Source: Progne subis subis
Lineage: Eukaryota; Chordata; Aves; Passeriformes; Hirundinidae
DNA: 64,000 nucleotides
Assembly: GCA_022316685.1 (NCBI GenBank)
Contig: JAKJHU010000302.1
Coordinates: forward strand, 159,001-223,000
Direction of reading: 5' to 3'
Of this stretch, positions 32,543 through 43,700 are shown piece after piece. The translations under genes and the position numbers were made by a program. How positions within the stretch are numbered: the stretch's first letter is position 1; each line of letters starts with the position of its first letter. The notes under the pieces were generated by a model. That model did no database searches and was not told where the DNA came from. It saw only the letters and a list, made by a program, of their open reading frames with translations.

Positions 32543-33274
32543 TGTAAGAGTCTGTCTGAAGTTCCCTTCATTTGCCTCACGATCGTCATAAGGACCCCGA
32601 GGACCCCACTGCAGTTCTGGCCTGCTCGAGGTGGATGCTTGCCAATCGTCTGTAGGCGCATTTTCCTGTGTCACCACGCCACAGTACACGGGCTTTGAGC
32701 AGTGTAATGGTAGTTCTGTACCCGAAGATTACACCTGCTTCACGGTCCCTGCTTCATGACAATAGCCTAGGAATTTCCCCACCTCTTGGCCAAAGGGAAC
32801 TTTCTGGGGTAACTTTGGTGGTCCCCCACAGAAAATCCTTCATCTGCTTCGCAATCACCGTGACAGACAGAGATCAAAACCCTCTTGCAAGGACTGAGAT
32901 TGAGACCCCTATATGAAGCCCCTCTCAAGGACTGAGACATCAGACCCCGACAACCCCAATACTGGGGGTGGGGGCTGACTTAACCAAAGCGAGATGTTTG
33001 CCTGGAGGCGTGATCGTTGGACCAAGAAGACAATGGCTCTCGCTTACTGCTAAGAACATGAACTACCTGTTCCCCCTCGGGAGCTTCAACACTTTTACCT
33101 GTTCCCCCCGTGACTGAGGACTATAATAAAAACCCCTGAGTTAACCAGAGATTTGGAGAGCGCCTCTCCCCGACGTGACAGGCGGACCCATCGACCGGAC
33201 CCATCGACCGGACCCATCGACCGGACCACGAGGACTCCGTCTCCACGTTTGGTAGCTATATCCCCCCTTTCCCC

Positions 33275-33316
<42 letters not shown>

Positions 33317-33462
33317 TCTTAATCCCTCTATCACATTTGCTGGGGTCAATCAATAAAAGGTGCATTTGTTTTAATGCTGAAATCCCCTCTGTGTTGTGTT
33401 TTGCACTCTGAGATCAGAAAACGAACCATCACGACCCCCGCTCGTCCGAGCGGATCGTGACA
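32543..33462 (+). repeat. ERV-B 3' LTR
   Basis: 920 bp. It matches the 5' LTR except for three copies of ACCCATCGACCGG instead of two, a shorter CT run and a few substitutions such as CTCGTCC for CTAGTCC. TATA-like at 33122-33131, AATAAA at 33352-33357. Confidence 0.94.
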
Positions 33463-33467
33463 CCGCT
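33463..33467. repeat. ERV-B right target-site duplication
   Basis: CCGCT directly after the 3' LTR, continuing into GGATC of the macrosatellite unit. Confidence 0.93.
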
Positions 33468-34714
33468 GGATCGCCAGAGTGATGGCCCCAGCTCGCCTGG
33501 GCCCGGCCCCTTCCCTTGGGCATCTCTGCCGACGGAAAGCCCAGTCCTGCGTGGGCCACCTGCAGTCTGGCAAGAGGCTGCCCGTGCCAGCCTCTGCTGT
33601 CGCCAGGCAGGGGCAGTAGCCGGCCGTGCTAGCGCTGCTTCCAGCCTGCTGCGAGTCACACACCGGGAGAGGGCAGCTTGGCTCCGGGCACTGGCAACTC
33701 CCAACGCATTGCTGCAAGGCTGCGATGAAAGCGCACGCACCCTGGCAAGCAGCTCCGGCAGCTGTGCTGTCCTTCCCCTTGAGGGAAGCAGGGTCGGCGT
33801 GCCCTCAGAGCCCCTGGCTATCTTGGCAGCAACTCACACAGCTGCCCACACAGCAAGAGGCACATGTTCTCTGGACGCATAAGGAGCTCTGCGTGTCTTT
33901 GTTCCCCATTGCCTCACGTGCTCAGGTTGCCGGTCCCTCTGAGGCACCGGCAAAAGGCCAGCACACACCTTCAGCCCCCACTGCTCATGTGCAACAAGTT
34001 CTTCTGCTCTCTTTGGCCTTTCGGCTGTCCTCAGCTGTTGCTTTCAACTGCCCCACTCGCAGTGTCCTGCGTCCCTTCCCTCTGCCCGCTCTTCCCACAC
34101 AGGCTAGCCCTTCAGTGGAGGCCTGCCTTGTGTCCCCTCTGCTCCCCAAAGTGTGCTCCACAGACCACCGTGCCGGCAAGGCAGCCGCCGTAGCCTTTGG
34201 TGGCAGTGGGGGGGTCACAGCCCCAGCGCCCCTGCACGAGCCCCAGAGCTGCCACTGGCTGCCTCCAGGTGAGCCACAGGACACTCTGCAGTGGGCAGCA
34301 TCAGCCTCTGAGCCTGCACTTGCCTGCCCTTGAGCCTCCCTGGGCAAAGGGCAAATCGGGCAGGGACGGGACTGCAGGGAGCGGCCATGGCCTACCTCTT
34401 GGGCAATCCACAGCCAGCACCAGGCAGCCCCTGCCTGCAGCATGGCGCAGGCACGGCCACACGGCCACGGCCACACAGGCTGGGCCCTGTGGCCACCCAA
34501 GTCATTTCCTCCCCATCAACTGCTGCCAGGCACCAGGCTGCTGTGAAGCGCTGGAGAGGCTGCTCTTGCAGCGGGGCTGCCCTGGCCAGGTGCAAAGTCA
34601 CAGTTCCACGTGCTTGCCCCATCCCTGCTTGTGGTGGTTCTTTTGAGAGACCCAGATGACCATCGATGGCAAAAGGCACCGCGCTTGCCCTCTGTCCTGG
34701 GGCATATCATGACT

Positions 34715-35029
34715 TTATTCTGGGCTCCTGCCCTGCCGGCCGCAGCTCTTCCTTAGCTCCTTCCCCGTCCCCGCCGGTGCCCGAGAGACAGAGCTCCCGG
34801 CAGTCGCAGGCCTTTTTCCCAGAGCGGGGAAGGGCCTAGAGGCAGGGACAAGCCACTCCCTGATCAGGGAGAAGGTGGGAGTGGAACAGAGTTGGCTTCC
34901 ATTCCAGCCTGGGGGATGGGCGCAGCCAAGCAGGGACAAGCAAGGTGCTCCACTTTCCAAGGGGAACAGGGAAGAAAACATCCCAAACACCAAGATCAAA
35001 AGGAAACACAGTATCAACCAAATGAACAC
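34715..35029 (-). other. Possible second minus-strand transcript end, unit 4
   Basis: Copy of the 15481-15795 frame with small changes (IREWL for IGEWL, SRAPAG for SLAPAG). Stop within AATAAA is kept. Confidence 0.3.
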
Positions 35030-35379
35030 ACTCGAACACCAGCTCCCACAAGGATGGGCAGCGGAGCCTTTGGAGAAGCAGAGTGGGGCCGTAACTGTGT
35101 CCCTACCAAGCCTCCAAGCACTGGTATATGGGTCAGCCCCGCAGGCATCTCTCTCAGAAGGATGTCAGTGGAAATGACAAAAACACGGGTGAGGGTTGCA
35201 CGTGATACTTGCTCAGCCTCAGAGGACAAACAGGAGTTTAAACCGAGTCGTTGGGAATGGCCCAGCATCCCCAGCCCGTAGGCAAGCCCAGCACTGAGCC
35301 AATTCCTGGGAAGAAAAGAGCCCTCTCCCAGCAGGAACACTGCCACAGCTCTTTGGGGGAATGCTAATTTATTTAAGAT

Positions 35380-36615
35380 CTAGGGTGGAAGGGCCCCTCC
35401 GAGGCCTGTGACCACCTGCCTGGGCTGCGGGGGCCGTCTCGGGGCAGCCTCCTGGAGACCACGCAAGCGCCATGGTCTCGTGGGCGCCGTCTGTGCCACC
35501 CAGCTGGGGCTGTTGCTGCCTGAGTCAGGCACAGCATCCTGAGAGCCCTGCGCTGGACACTGGTGGCTGCAGGATGCTTGTGGCTCAGCCACCTGCTCCT
35601 GGGAATGCCTCTCCTTCTCCAGCCGGGCTCCTGTTTGTGCTTCCCAGCTTTCCCTGGCCGTGTCAGTGCCCTGGGACACGCCGGGGCTCTCGATGTGCAC
35701 GGGATGCTGTTGATGTGGAAGGGAGCAGGAGGAGGTGTCCAGCGCTTGCTCAGGCTGCGCAGGCGCGGAAGTTTTCCTGAGAGGCCGGGAGGGCTGGAGG
35801 CCTCCAGGAGGGAATGTGTGGGAGGGAGGCAGGAACTGGGCGCCAGGAACAGGTCTTGGCAGGCGCAGGATCTTGAAGGGCTGGGGGCTCTCAGCAGGGA
35901 TGGAGGCTGTGGCAAGCTGCTGGGAGGGAGGCGGCGTCTCGGCGCTGGGGAGGTTCTGCGAGGGAGGGAGGTGGTTGAGAGCAGGGAGGGACTCGCAGGC
36001 TTGGAGGCCGTCAGAGGCGGGGGAAGCTCCCGGAAGGCTGGATCTGGGCCAGCCCGAGCTTCTCCCAGGGATGCTTGGTGTCCAACACAATCTCCTGGAA
36101 GGGCTGGAAGCTGTGCCAGGAATGACCCCTCTGGCTGGGAGGAGCCTGCCAGAGGCACAGAAGCACCCGGAGCAGTGGGACGAGGCACAGCAGGGCAGGT
36201 GGCCTCGCTTGCCCAGCTGCTGCAGGTGCACCCACAGCGCCCGCCACATGGCAGGATGAAGCGGAGCCCATGTCCCACGGTGAGCCCGGAGCAGCAGCAT
36301 CAGCCCCTGAAGCTCCTTGGCCATGCTGACGCAGGGGCCCCAGCTGCCGGGTCCCTTGGGGCAAGTGGCGGGAGCATCGGGACGCTTCCGAGGGCTCGTG
36401 CCAGGCCCGGAGGCCCTGGCAGCCACAGGGGCTCCTGGGCTTCCGCGCGGGCCCCTGGCCCGGCCCCCGAGCTCCTTGCGCGGCCTCCGAGTCCCGGCCT
36501 GCCGGCCCTGCCGTGCCCGGTGGCCAATGACCCAGCGGACAGCCACCGTGGCCAGCAGCAGGGCAAGTGCAGCCAGCAGGACGCTGACGTCGCTCACGGC
36601 TCCGACACGTGCCAT
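35380..36615 (-). CDS. Macrosatellite gene copy 5, shifted C-terminus, 411 aa
   Basis: The most divergent copy. About seven residue changes relative to copy 2 (for example Cys to Trp in GSWGPC and Arg to His in SSHCSG). One extra C near 35397 shifts the last codons so the frame ends at 35380, not at the usual stop overlapping AATAAA. Its upstream region is cut by the ERV-C LTR 85 bp beyond the start, leaving TATA (36657-36650) and one TGACCTCA. It may be decaying. Confidence 0.4.
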   Translation of the reverse strand: MARVGAVSDVSVLLAALALLLATVAVRWVIGHRARQGRQAGTRRPRKELGGRARGPRGSPGAPVAARASGPGTSPRKRPDAPATCPKGPGSWGPCVSMAKELQGLMLLLRAHRGTWAPLHPAMWRALWVHLQQLGKRGHLPCCASSHCSGCFCASGRLLPARGVIPGTASSPSRRLCWTPSIPGRSSGWPRSSLPGASPASDGLQACESLPALNHLPPSQNLPSAETPPPSQQLATASIPAESPQPFKILRLPRPVPGAQFLPPSHTFPPGGLQPSRPLRKTSAPAQPEQALDTSSCSLPHQQHPVHIESPGVSQGTDTARESWEAQTGARLEKERHSQEQVAEPQASCSHQCPAQGSQDAVPDSGSNSPSWVAQTAPTRPWRLRGLQEAAPRRPPQPRQVVTGLGGALPP

Positions 36616-36699
36616 CGCGACTGCACTGGCGGCTGTGGGGCCGGCCCGCCTTATATAGGGATGGCCCGGTGACCTCACAATGCTGGGGCCGCCACAAGG
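36273..36699. repeat. Macrosatellite unit 5, truncated
   Basis: Only the first ~424 bp of a unit, cut after GCCGCCACA (36696); AAGG-type bases lead into the ERV-C LTR. The promoter of gene copy 5 is therefore truncated, keeping the TATA box and only the nearest TGACCTCA. Confidence 0.9.
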
Positions 36700-37313
36700 T
36701 GTTATAAATAAATTCTATTCAAGAAATCTATGTTTTAGTTACTTAATTGTTAAGTAATTCCATTAAGATTGTTAATGCTATTTCTGTATAAAGAATTTGC
36801 CTTATTCCTGTTTTAATACTGATTTATTACCTTATTTACTTGTTTGTTAATTAAGAATTCACCTTATTACCTGTATCTCTGCTCCCATTTGCCGGATAGT
36901 GTCTGACTATGCAAATAAAAAGAACGCTGGAATTCTGGGAACAACCCAAGAACAAGAGACTCTGAAAAGCAGGGAACCAAAGTAAAATCCAGGACTGTAG
37001 TTGCATTTTAGACTAGTGCAAGAAATACGGGGGTCCGCCGAAGCAGCTTCATTTAGTCGCTGTGACCTGAGAAGGAGTCCCCCATCGCTGGACGACCCCT
37101 GATCAGCGACGCGAAACGGACTCCCCGGCAAGGGGAAAAGCCCGTGAGGGGGGGTGGGAGTCCCCAGCTTTGCTGTGAAGCGAAGCTGTGTGTACCTCCT
37201 CCTCCACGTTGCCAAGGGAGCAAGCAAGCTCTCCCCCAAGGCCAAGCTTGATAATAAAGAAACATACAAAACCAGCAAGTCTCTGACTCTCTATTATATT
37301 TTTTTCCAGAACA
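36700..37313 (+). repeat. ERV-C LTR C1 (5')
   Basis: 614 bp, TGTTATAAAT to CCAGAACA. The octamer ATGCAAAT (36909-36916) overlaps the TATA-like AAATAAAAAG; AATAAA near 37253. It directly abuts the truncated macrosatellite unit 5. Confidence 0.92.
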
Positions 37314-37318
37314 ATTTT

Positions 37319-37338
37319 TGGGGGCTCGTCCACGGGAT
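37319..37338 (+). promoter_or_regulatory. ERV-C primer-binding site, tRNA-Pro type
   Basis: TGGGGGCTCGTCCACGGGAT is the familiar tRNA-Pro site of gammaretroviruses with two extra bases (CA) in the middle. Confidence 0.8.
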
Positions 37339-37620
37339 TTGGCCACGCCTGAAGAGGGACCGAGGACGGGACGGCCGCTCGCCCTTCGGACCTCCGGGAC
37401 AGCTGGACAAGTGGGAGCAGCCTGGGACCGGCAACGAGGAGGAGCGCCGGAGGGTGAGCATTCCGGCGGTGGGTAAAGGAGACGTGCGAGTGCGAGTGTG
37501 AAAGAGTCGGGGGCCGGCAGCTCGGACCCCCGGAACTGAGTGTGGACCCCTCGGTACTGCGGTTTCGGACCCCCACGAGGGGGCCGGCCAGGAAAAGGGG
37601 GAAGCGAGAGAATAATGAGT

Positions 37621-37825
37621 GAGGCGTCTCCTTAGGGGCAGAAAGACCCCCCCCTGGGCGTGCAGGGGAAAATAGAGTGTGAGTGGCACGCATTAGGGGC
37701 AGAAAGACCCCCCCCGGGCGTGCAGGGGAAAACAGAGTGTGAGTGGCACGCATTAGGGGCAGAAAGACCCCCCCCGGGCGTGCAGGGGAAAACAAAGTGT
37801 GAGTGGCACGCATTGGGGGCAGGTC
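37621..37825 (+). repeat. ERV-C leader tandem repeat, 60-bp period
   Basis: About 3.4 units of exactly 60 bp starting GAGTGGCACGCATTAGGGGC (37681, 37741, 37801; a diverged first unit at 37621). Each has a run of 7-8 C. Confidence 0.9.
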
Positions 37826-38808
37826 CCCCCCCTTAAAGGCTAGAGTAGCCTAGGAGGGTTTAGAGTCCATGGAGGGGCGGGAAAACCGTACCAGGGTTGA
37901 CAGGGTGTCCCCAAACACTGCGGGTGCCGAGAGCTCATGAGAGTCCCTGCTTCCCAGGACTGAGCCAGACGCACCGGAGAGGGTGTGCTGCCGCGGTCTC
38001 AGGGAGGAGGCCGTAAACCCATAGCCCGAGGACACCGGGGTGGGGAGTCAATGTAGAGGCAAGGCGGGCATCCTGCACACACACACTCATCCCTCTTGCC
38101 GAGGCTGCTTCGTTGGGGAGAAGTAGTCAAGCCAGTCCTGGTGGAAGGCAAAGGGGTCGGGCCCTGCTGGGGTTGATCCTTGGAAACAAGGAAGGGATAC
38201 CCCCCCAGGTAACCCGTGCGGAGTCTTGACCTCTTACCTCCGTTTCAAAAAGTGAAGAGGGGGACTGTACTAGTGACAGGGCAGTCTAGTCCGGGGTTCG
38301 GACTGAAGGTGTCCGGCCCGGCGGAGGCTAAGGCGTGGGAAGGCCCTGAGGCCCGGAAGGGGACGCTAGTACTAGGGACCCTGTCGTGCGCCGCAAAGCG
38401 TGTCCAGAGTCTCAGGGGTGAGGCAAGGCGCGGGGGTACATAGGGGGTGAGGTCATTAGGACTCACCTCAAAGGGGTCAGAAGAGAGTCTGAGCCCCTGG
38501 TGTAAGTAAAGTGTGAGCGTCCAAGGAAGTGAAGAAGGTTAGAGAAAGTGAGTAGAAAGAGGGAGAATTTGTTCCCTAATGAAAGCAAAAGTGTAGGAAA
38601 GAGTAGAAAAGCATAAAGTTTAGGAGTTTTATGTTGAAGTGTTCAAGAATTAAGTCAGGAGATTTGAAGTAAAGGGAGAAAAGCTGAAGAATTTTTTTTT
38701 TGCTTAAAAAAAAAAAAAAAACAACAAAAAAAAAAACCCACAAAAAAAAAAACCTGTGTTGCCAGTCAGTAAAGGGCACCTTTGAAATTTTTTTTCAGTT
38801 TAAAGAAA
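37826..38808 (+). other. ERV-C untranslated leader
   Basis: GC-rich then A-rich. No convincing gene. A long A-rich tract (about 38693-38755) precedes gag. Confidence 0.6.
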
Positions 38809-40727
38809 ATGGGACAATGTACTAGTAAGAAAAAGAAATCCCAAAAAGAGAATAACAAAGTAAAGAGTATTCCACCCGGTAGTCCCTTAGAACAACTTTT
38901 AACTAAATGGGATTCTTTAGAGGCCACAAAAGGACTAGATCAGGTTAAAATGGTGTTTTATTGCACAGAAGTCTGGCCAAAATTAAAATTACCAGGAGAG
39001 TGGCCATGGTTTGGAACACATGATGAGTGGATGTGCTATCAGTTAAACCAGTACCTAAGAACTCAGGAAGATCCAGACGTAAACCAGTTAGCTTATGCTG
39101 CTTGTTGGCAAAAGAGAGCCACGAGTAAAGAGAATATAAAAGTCTGCAAATTAAAAGAAAAAGAAAAGTGTGAAAGGAAAGAACAGAAACTAATCAAAGA
39201 TGGGACCCTTTAGACCATTTACCCCCTCCAATTTACCCAGAGGTGCCCCAAGTCCCTCAAAATCCTGTCCCAGTTCCCCTACTAACTTCCCCGAGTCAAA
39301 CTCCTTCAGAACCCTCTCCTCCTCTTCCCCCAGTGGTTCCATCATCACCCCCCCTTAACACCTCTCCTCCCCAGTCCTTAGTACCTTCTCCCCCTTCTCT
39401 CCCAACAGCCCCTTTGCCACCTCCTTCCAATAGTCAAAGTTCTTTAGCCCCAGTTATAACCCCTGCAGTTTCCCAAAACACAACCTCTTCCCTAGCCCCC
39501 CCTTCCTCCCACAGTACCATCCTCTGTTTCTCCCCCTACAGATTTTACTACCTCCCCCTCACCTACAGTAATTCCCCTGCCACCTCCTAATTGGGAGTTA
39601 ACCAAAACCCCTACAGACTCCTGTGAGTCATCCCGTTCTCCTGGAAATCCCCAGGAATTTGTAACTCAGCCAGTGTTATCAGTTAATAATGTAAGTGAAG
39701 GACCCTATTGTAACACAAGGTCAAAAGCCTTAAAGCCAGAAAAACTTTTTCCCCTCAGGGAAGTGCCTATGGGAGGAGTAATTGGAGGAGTAGGATTTGT
39801 AAATGCCCCATTAACAGCCTCTGAAGTAAGAGGATTTAAAAAAGAGCTAGGAAATTTAGTTGAAGATCCCATAGGTATTGCCACACAGGTAGACCAATTC
39901 CTTGGACCCAATGTTTATACATGGGGAGAGTTAAATTCTATATTAAACATCTTGTTCTCCCCTGAGGAAATACGAATGATTAGAACAGCAAGTATCAGAA
40001 TCTGGGAAAGGGAAAATAGGTTGGGGCCACCTGGAGATCATAAATTACCGATAGCTGACCCAGGGTGGGACCCAAATCGAGAAGAGGAAAGACAAAATAT
40101 GAGAGACTATAGGTCCTTGATAGTAAGAGGTATAAGAGAATCTGTCCCCAGAGGAAATAATACTAAATTAGCTTTTGATGGGTCCCAAGAAAAAGATGAG
40201 ACTCCTGCCACTTGGCTAAATCGATTAAAAAGAAATTTTCAATTATATTCAAGCATAGACCCTGATAGTCCTGAGGGACAAGTAATTCTAAAAGTGCAGT
40301 TTGTAACAAAGTCATGGCCAGATATACGGAGAAAATTAGAAAAAATTGAAGATTGGCAGGAGAAAAGTATTAATGAATTATTAAAAGAAGCCTTAAGAGT
40401 TTACCTGAGGAGAGAAGAAGAAAAAGCTAAAGCCAAGGCTCGCATTATGGTAGCTGTAGCAAGAGAAAGTACTGGAGTAGCAGAAAACCAGAAAAACTCC
40501 CCCTGGAAATCTAGTGAGGGAGGACCAAGACCCTCATTTAAAGAACCAAAGTCACCCATAGTACCACCGTGGGTAAATTTAAAAGAAGTAACCCAGGAGA
40601 GAATAGAACTTGTTATTACTGTGGTGAAATAGGGCATTTAAAAAGGGATTGTAAGAAATTATTACTTGATGAGGCTATTGCAAGGGAGCAAGATGCCCTG
40701 GAGAGGGTGCTGAAAGGGGAGGATTAG
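38809..40727 (+). pseudogene. gag: ERV-C gag, broken
   Basis: Starts MGQCTSKKKK (myristoylation signal plus basic patch). I choose the ATG at 38809 over the in-frame one at 38782 because only it gives N-terminal Gly. Matrix ends at a stop at 39213. The Pro-rich p12 part is in another frame (39243-39590). Capsid is open at 39673-40632, with the gamma pattern DPGWDPNREEE and a charged C-terminal helix. The CCHC knuckle (40611-40652) lies in yet another frame, which ends with TAG at 40725. At least three frame changes. Confidence 0.88.
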
Positions 40728-43700
40728 GGGTGTCAGAGGCTCTATAAAATAGGGGACCCAATAGAACAACAAGATGAGCCTCTAGTAAACTTTGATGTGG
40801 GTCCCCAAAGTGAAGAATATGAATTCTTAGTAGACACAGGAGCTGATAGATCGAAGTTTAAGGAAATTACCAACAGGGGTAACAATCGGGACAAAAACTT
40901 GTGAAGTGTTAGGGGCTGAAGGGAGGCCCTTTCGAGCATTAATAGTTGAAGGAGTAGAGATTAAAGGGAACTCAAAGCACTGTGTAGCTGATTTTCTTTA
41001 TTTACCACATACAGAAACCAATTTACTAGGCAGAGACTTACAAGTGCAGCTCGGGGTAGGAGTTATCCCAAAAGATGGAAAAATGGTTGTGCATATCATG
41101 AAACTGACCCAAGGGGATATACAAGAGATAAATCCAGAAGTGTGGGCTACAGAGGGAAAATATGGGTGTTTAGATATCCCTCCCATTAAGATAGAAATGC
41201 AAAAAGATATCCCCTGCCATCAGAGTTAAGCAATACCCAATGTCACCAGAAGGAAAGAAAGGGCTAGCTTCAGTAATTGAGCATCTTTTAAAGGAAAATA
41301 TCTTAGAACCATGTATGTCCCCTCATAACACCCCTATATTAGCCATAAAGAAAGATGAGGGAAAGTTTAGATTAGTCCAGGATTTGAGAGAAATAAATAA
41401 AAGAACTATTGCTCGACACCCAGTAGTACCTAACCCCTATACCTTGCTGAGTAAAATTCCAAGAGAGCATACCTGGTTCACAGTGATAGACTTAAAGGAT
41501 GCTTTTTGGGCATGTCCCCTAGCAGAAGAGTGTAGGGATTGGTTCGCCTTTGAATGGGAACATCCAGACAGGGGAAGGAAACAACAGCTAAGGTGGACCC
41601 GGTTACCACAGGGGTATACGGAATCGCCAAATATCTTTGGACAGGCCCTAGAAACATTATTAGAACAGTTTAGTCCCAAAGAAGGAGTTCAAATTTTGCA
41701 ATACGTGGATGATTTATTAATATCAGGGGAGACAGAAAAAGAAGTTAAAGATGTAAGTATACAACTTCTAAACTTTCTTGGAGAAAAGGGGTTAAAGGTA
41801 TCTCAGAGTAAACTACAGTTTGTAGAAACTGAAGTCACTTATTTAGGACACATAATCGGAAAGGGGAGTAAAAGGTTAAGCCCTGCAAGAATTTCAGGAA
41901 TAGTGTCTATATCACCTCCAAAAACTAAGAGAGACATAAGGAAACTTCTAGGCCTGTTTGGATACTGCAAGCACTGGATAGATAAGTACACTCAAGGGGT
42001 CAAATTTCTTTAGGATAAATTAATAGACCAGGAACCAATGAATTGGACAGAGAGTGACGAGAGGCAGCTGCAAGATCTAAAAGAGAAATTATCCTCAGCA
42101 CCAGTTTTAAGCTTACCAGATCTTAAAAAGGAGTTTGATTTATTTGTAAACACTGAGAAGGGATAGCATACGGAGTTTTAACCCAAGAATGGGGAGGATA
42201 CCGAAAACCTGTAGCATTTTTATCAAAACTGTTAGATCCAGTTGCTAGGGGATGGCCGGCTTGTCTCCAAGCAGTTGCAGCTGCAGCTATTCTAATAGAA
42301 GAAGCTCAAAAGTTAACATTACAGGGAAAGATAAAGATACATACTCCACATGATTTGAAAACAATCTTAAGCCAAAGAGCTCAAAAGTGGCTCACAGATT
42401 CTAGAATCCTAAAATATGAAATTATACTGATAAATTCAAATAACCTAGAACTAACAACATCCAAAAGCTTAAATCCAGCTCAGTTTCTCTCTGGTGAGCC
42501 CACTGAAGAAATAGAACACCATTGCCTAGAACTCATTGATATGCAGACAAAAGTGAGAGAAGATCTAGAAGACACACCCCTTCCATATGGGAGAGTGTTG
42601 TTCACAGATGGGTCATCCCGAGTGGTGGAAGGGAAAAGAACATCCGGATACTCTGTGATTGAGGGAGAGAAAATGGAAGTCTTAGAAAAGGGAAAGTTAC
42701 CAAGTAATTGGTCAGCACAGTGCTGTGAAATATATGCACTAAAGAGAGGGCTAGACTTACTTAAAGATGACCGAGGGACCATTTACACAGACTCTAGATA
42801 TGCCTTTGGTATCGTGCACATGTTTGGGAAAATTTGGGAAGGATGGGGATATTTAAATTCAAATTAAATTCAAAACTTAATACACACAGAATTAATAAAG
42901 TCAGTGTTAAAATCTTTACAAAAACCAGTAGAAATTGCAGTAGTTCACATAAAAGGGACATCAAAAGGGAGATATGCCCGAAATAAAGGGAAACCAGTTA
43001 GCTGATAAAACAGCCAGAGAGGCAGCTTTAGAACCAGGAGAACCAGTAAAAATCCTCAAATTAGAGAAAATGCCAAAAAAAGAAGAAGAAAGGATAGAGC
43101 AGGTATTCAGTAAAAAAGAGCAGAAAGCAATAAAAGAATTAGGATTACACCAGGGGAACACGGAGTGTGGTTAACAGCTGACGGACGGAAATTCTTAAAT
43201 AAAGCCCTAGCCAGAAAAATACTTACAGAAATACATAATTTAACCCACTGGGGAACCCAGGGATTATGTGACCATTTTCTAAGGGAAAACCTATGTATTG
43301 GAGTACACGAATTAGCAAAAGCAGTTACTCAGGGATGTATAATATGTCAGAAAATAAATCAAAAAGTTATGAGAAAAACTGAGCCTGGAGGGAGGGAGTT
43401 AGCCTTAAGGCCCTTCCAGAACGTGCAAATTGATTTTACTGAGATGCCCCCTGTTCAAGGGTACAAACACTTGTTGGTGATCATAGATCACCTTACCCAT
43501 TGGGTAGAGGCATTCCCTACAAAAAGGAAACAGCAGAAGTAGTAACAAAAATCATATTAGAAGATATCCTCCCTCGGTATGGGCTGATAAATAATATTGA
43601 TTCAGACAGAGGGCCACATTTCACAGCACAAATTCTACAACAGGTAACACAAGCCTTAGGGATAAAGTGGAGGTTACACACCCCATGGCATCCCCAAAGC

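Larger units (their letters stand above)
26040..33462 (+). mobile_element. ERV-B: young, internally deleted class III-like provirus with env
   Basis: LTR (26040-26952), primer site, repeat-rich leader, a fused gag-RT frame, env and LTR (32543-33462). CCGCT flanks both sides (26035-26039 and 33463-33467) and the intact neighbouring units show the empty site, so insertion is certain. The LTRs differ mainly in CT-repeat length and one extra short repeat, with very few substitutions seen, so it is recent. Protease, the N-terminal half of RT and integrase are absent. The RT remnant has FLGIWW and the target duplication is 5 bp, both in keeping with ERV-L-like class III elements. Confidence 0.93.
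24909..36272. repeat. Macrosatellite unit 4, split by ERV-B
   Basis: Removing ERV-B and one copy of its 5-bp target duplication leaves 3936 bp, the standard unit length. The unit covers 24909-26039 and 33468-36272. The second part carries gene copy 5. Confidence 0.92.

Noticed and set aside
37621..37825. Regular 60-bp repeats resembling a CRISPR array
   Set aside because: Units are repeated in full with no unique spacers, and the context is a retroviral leader in a vertebrate genome.
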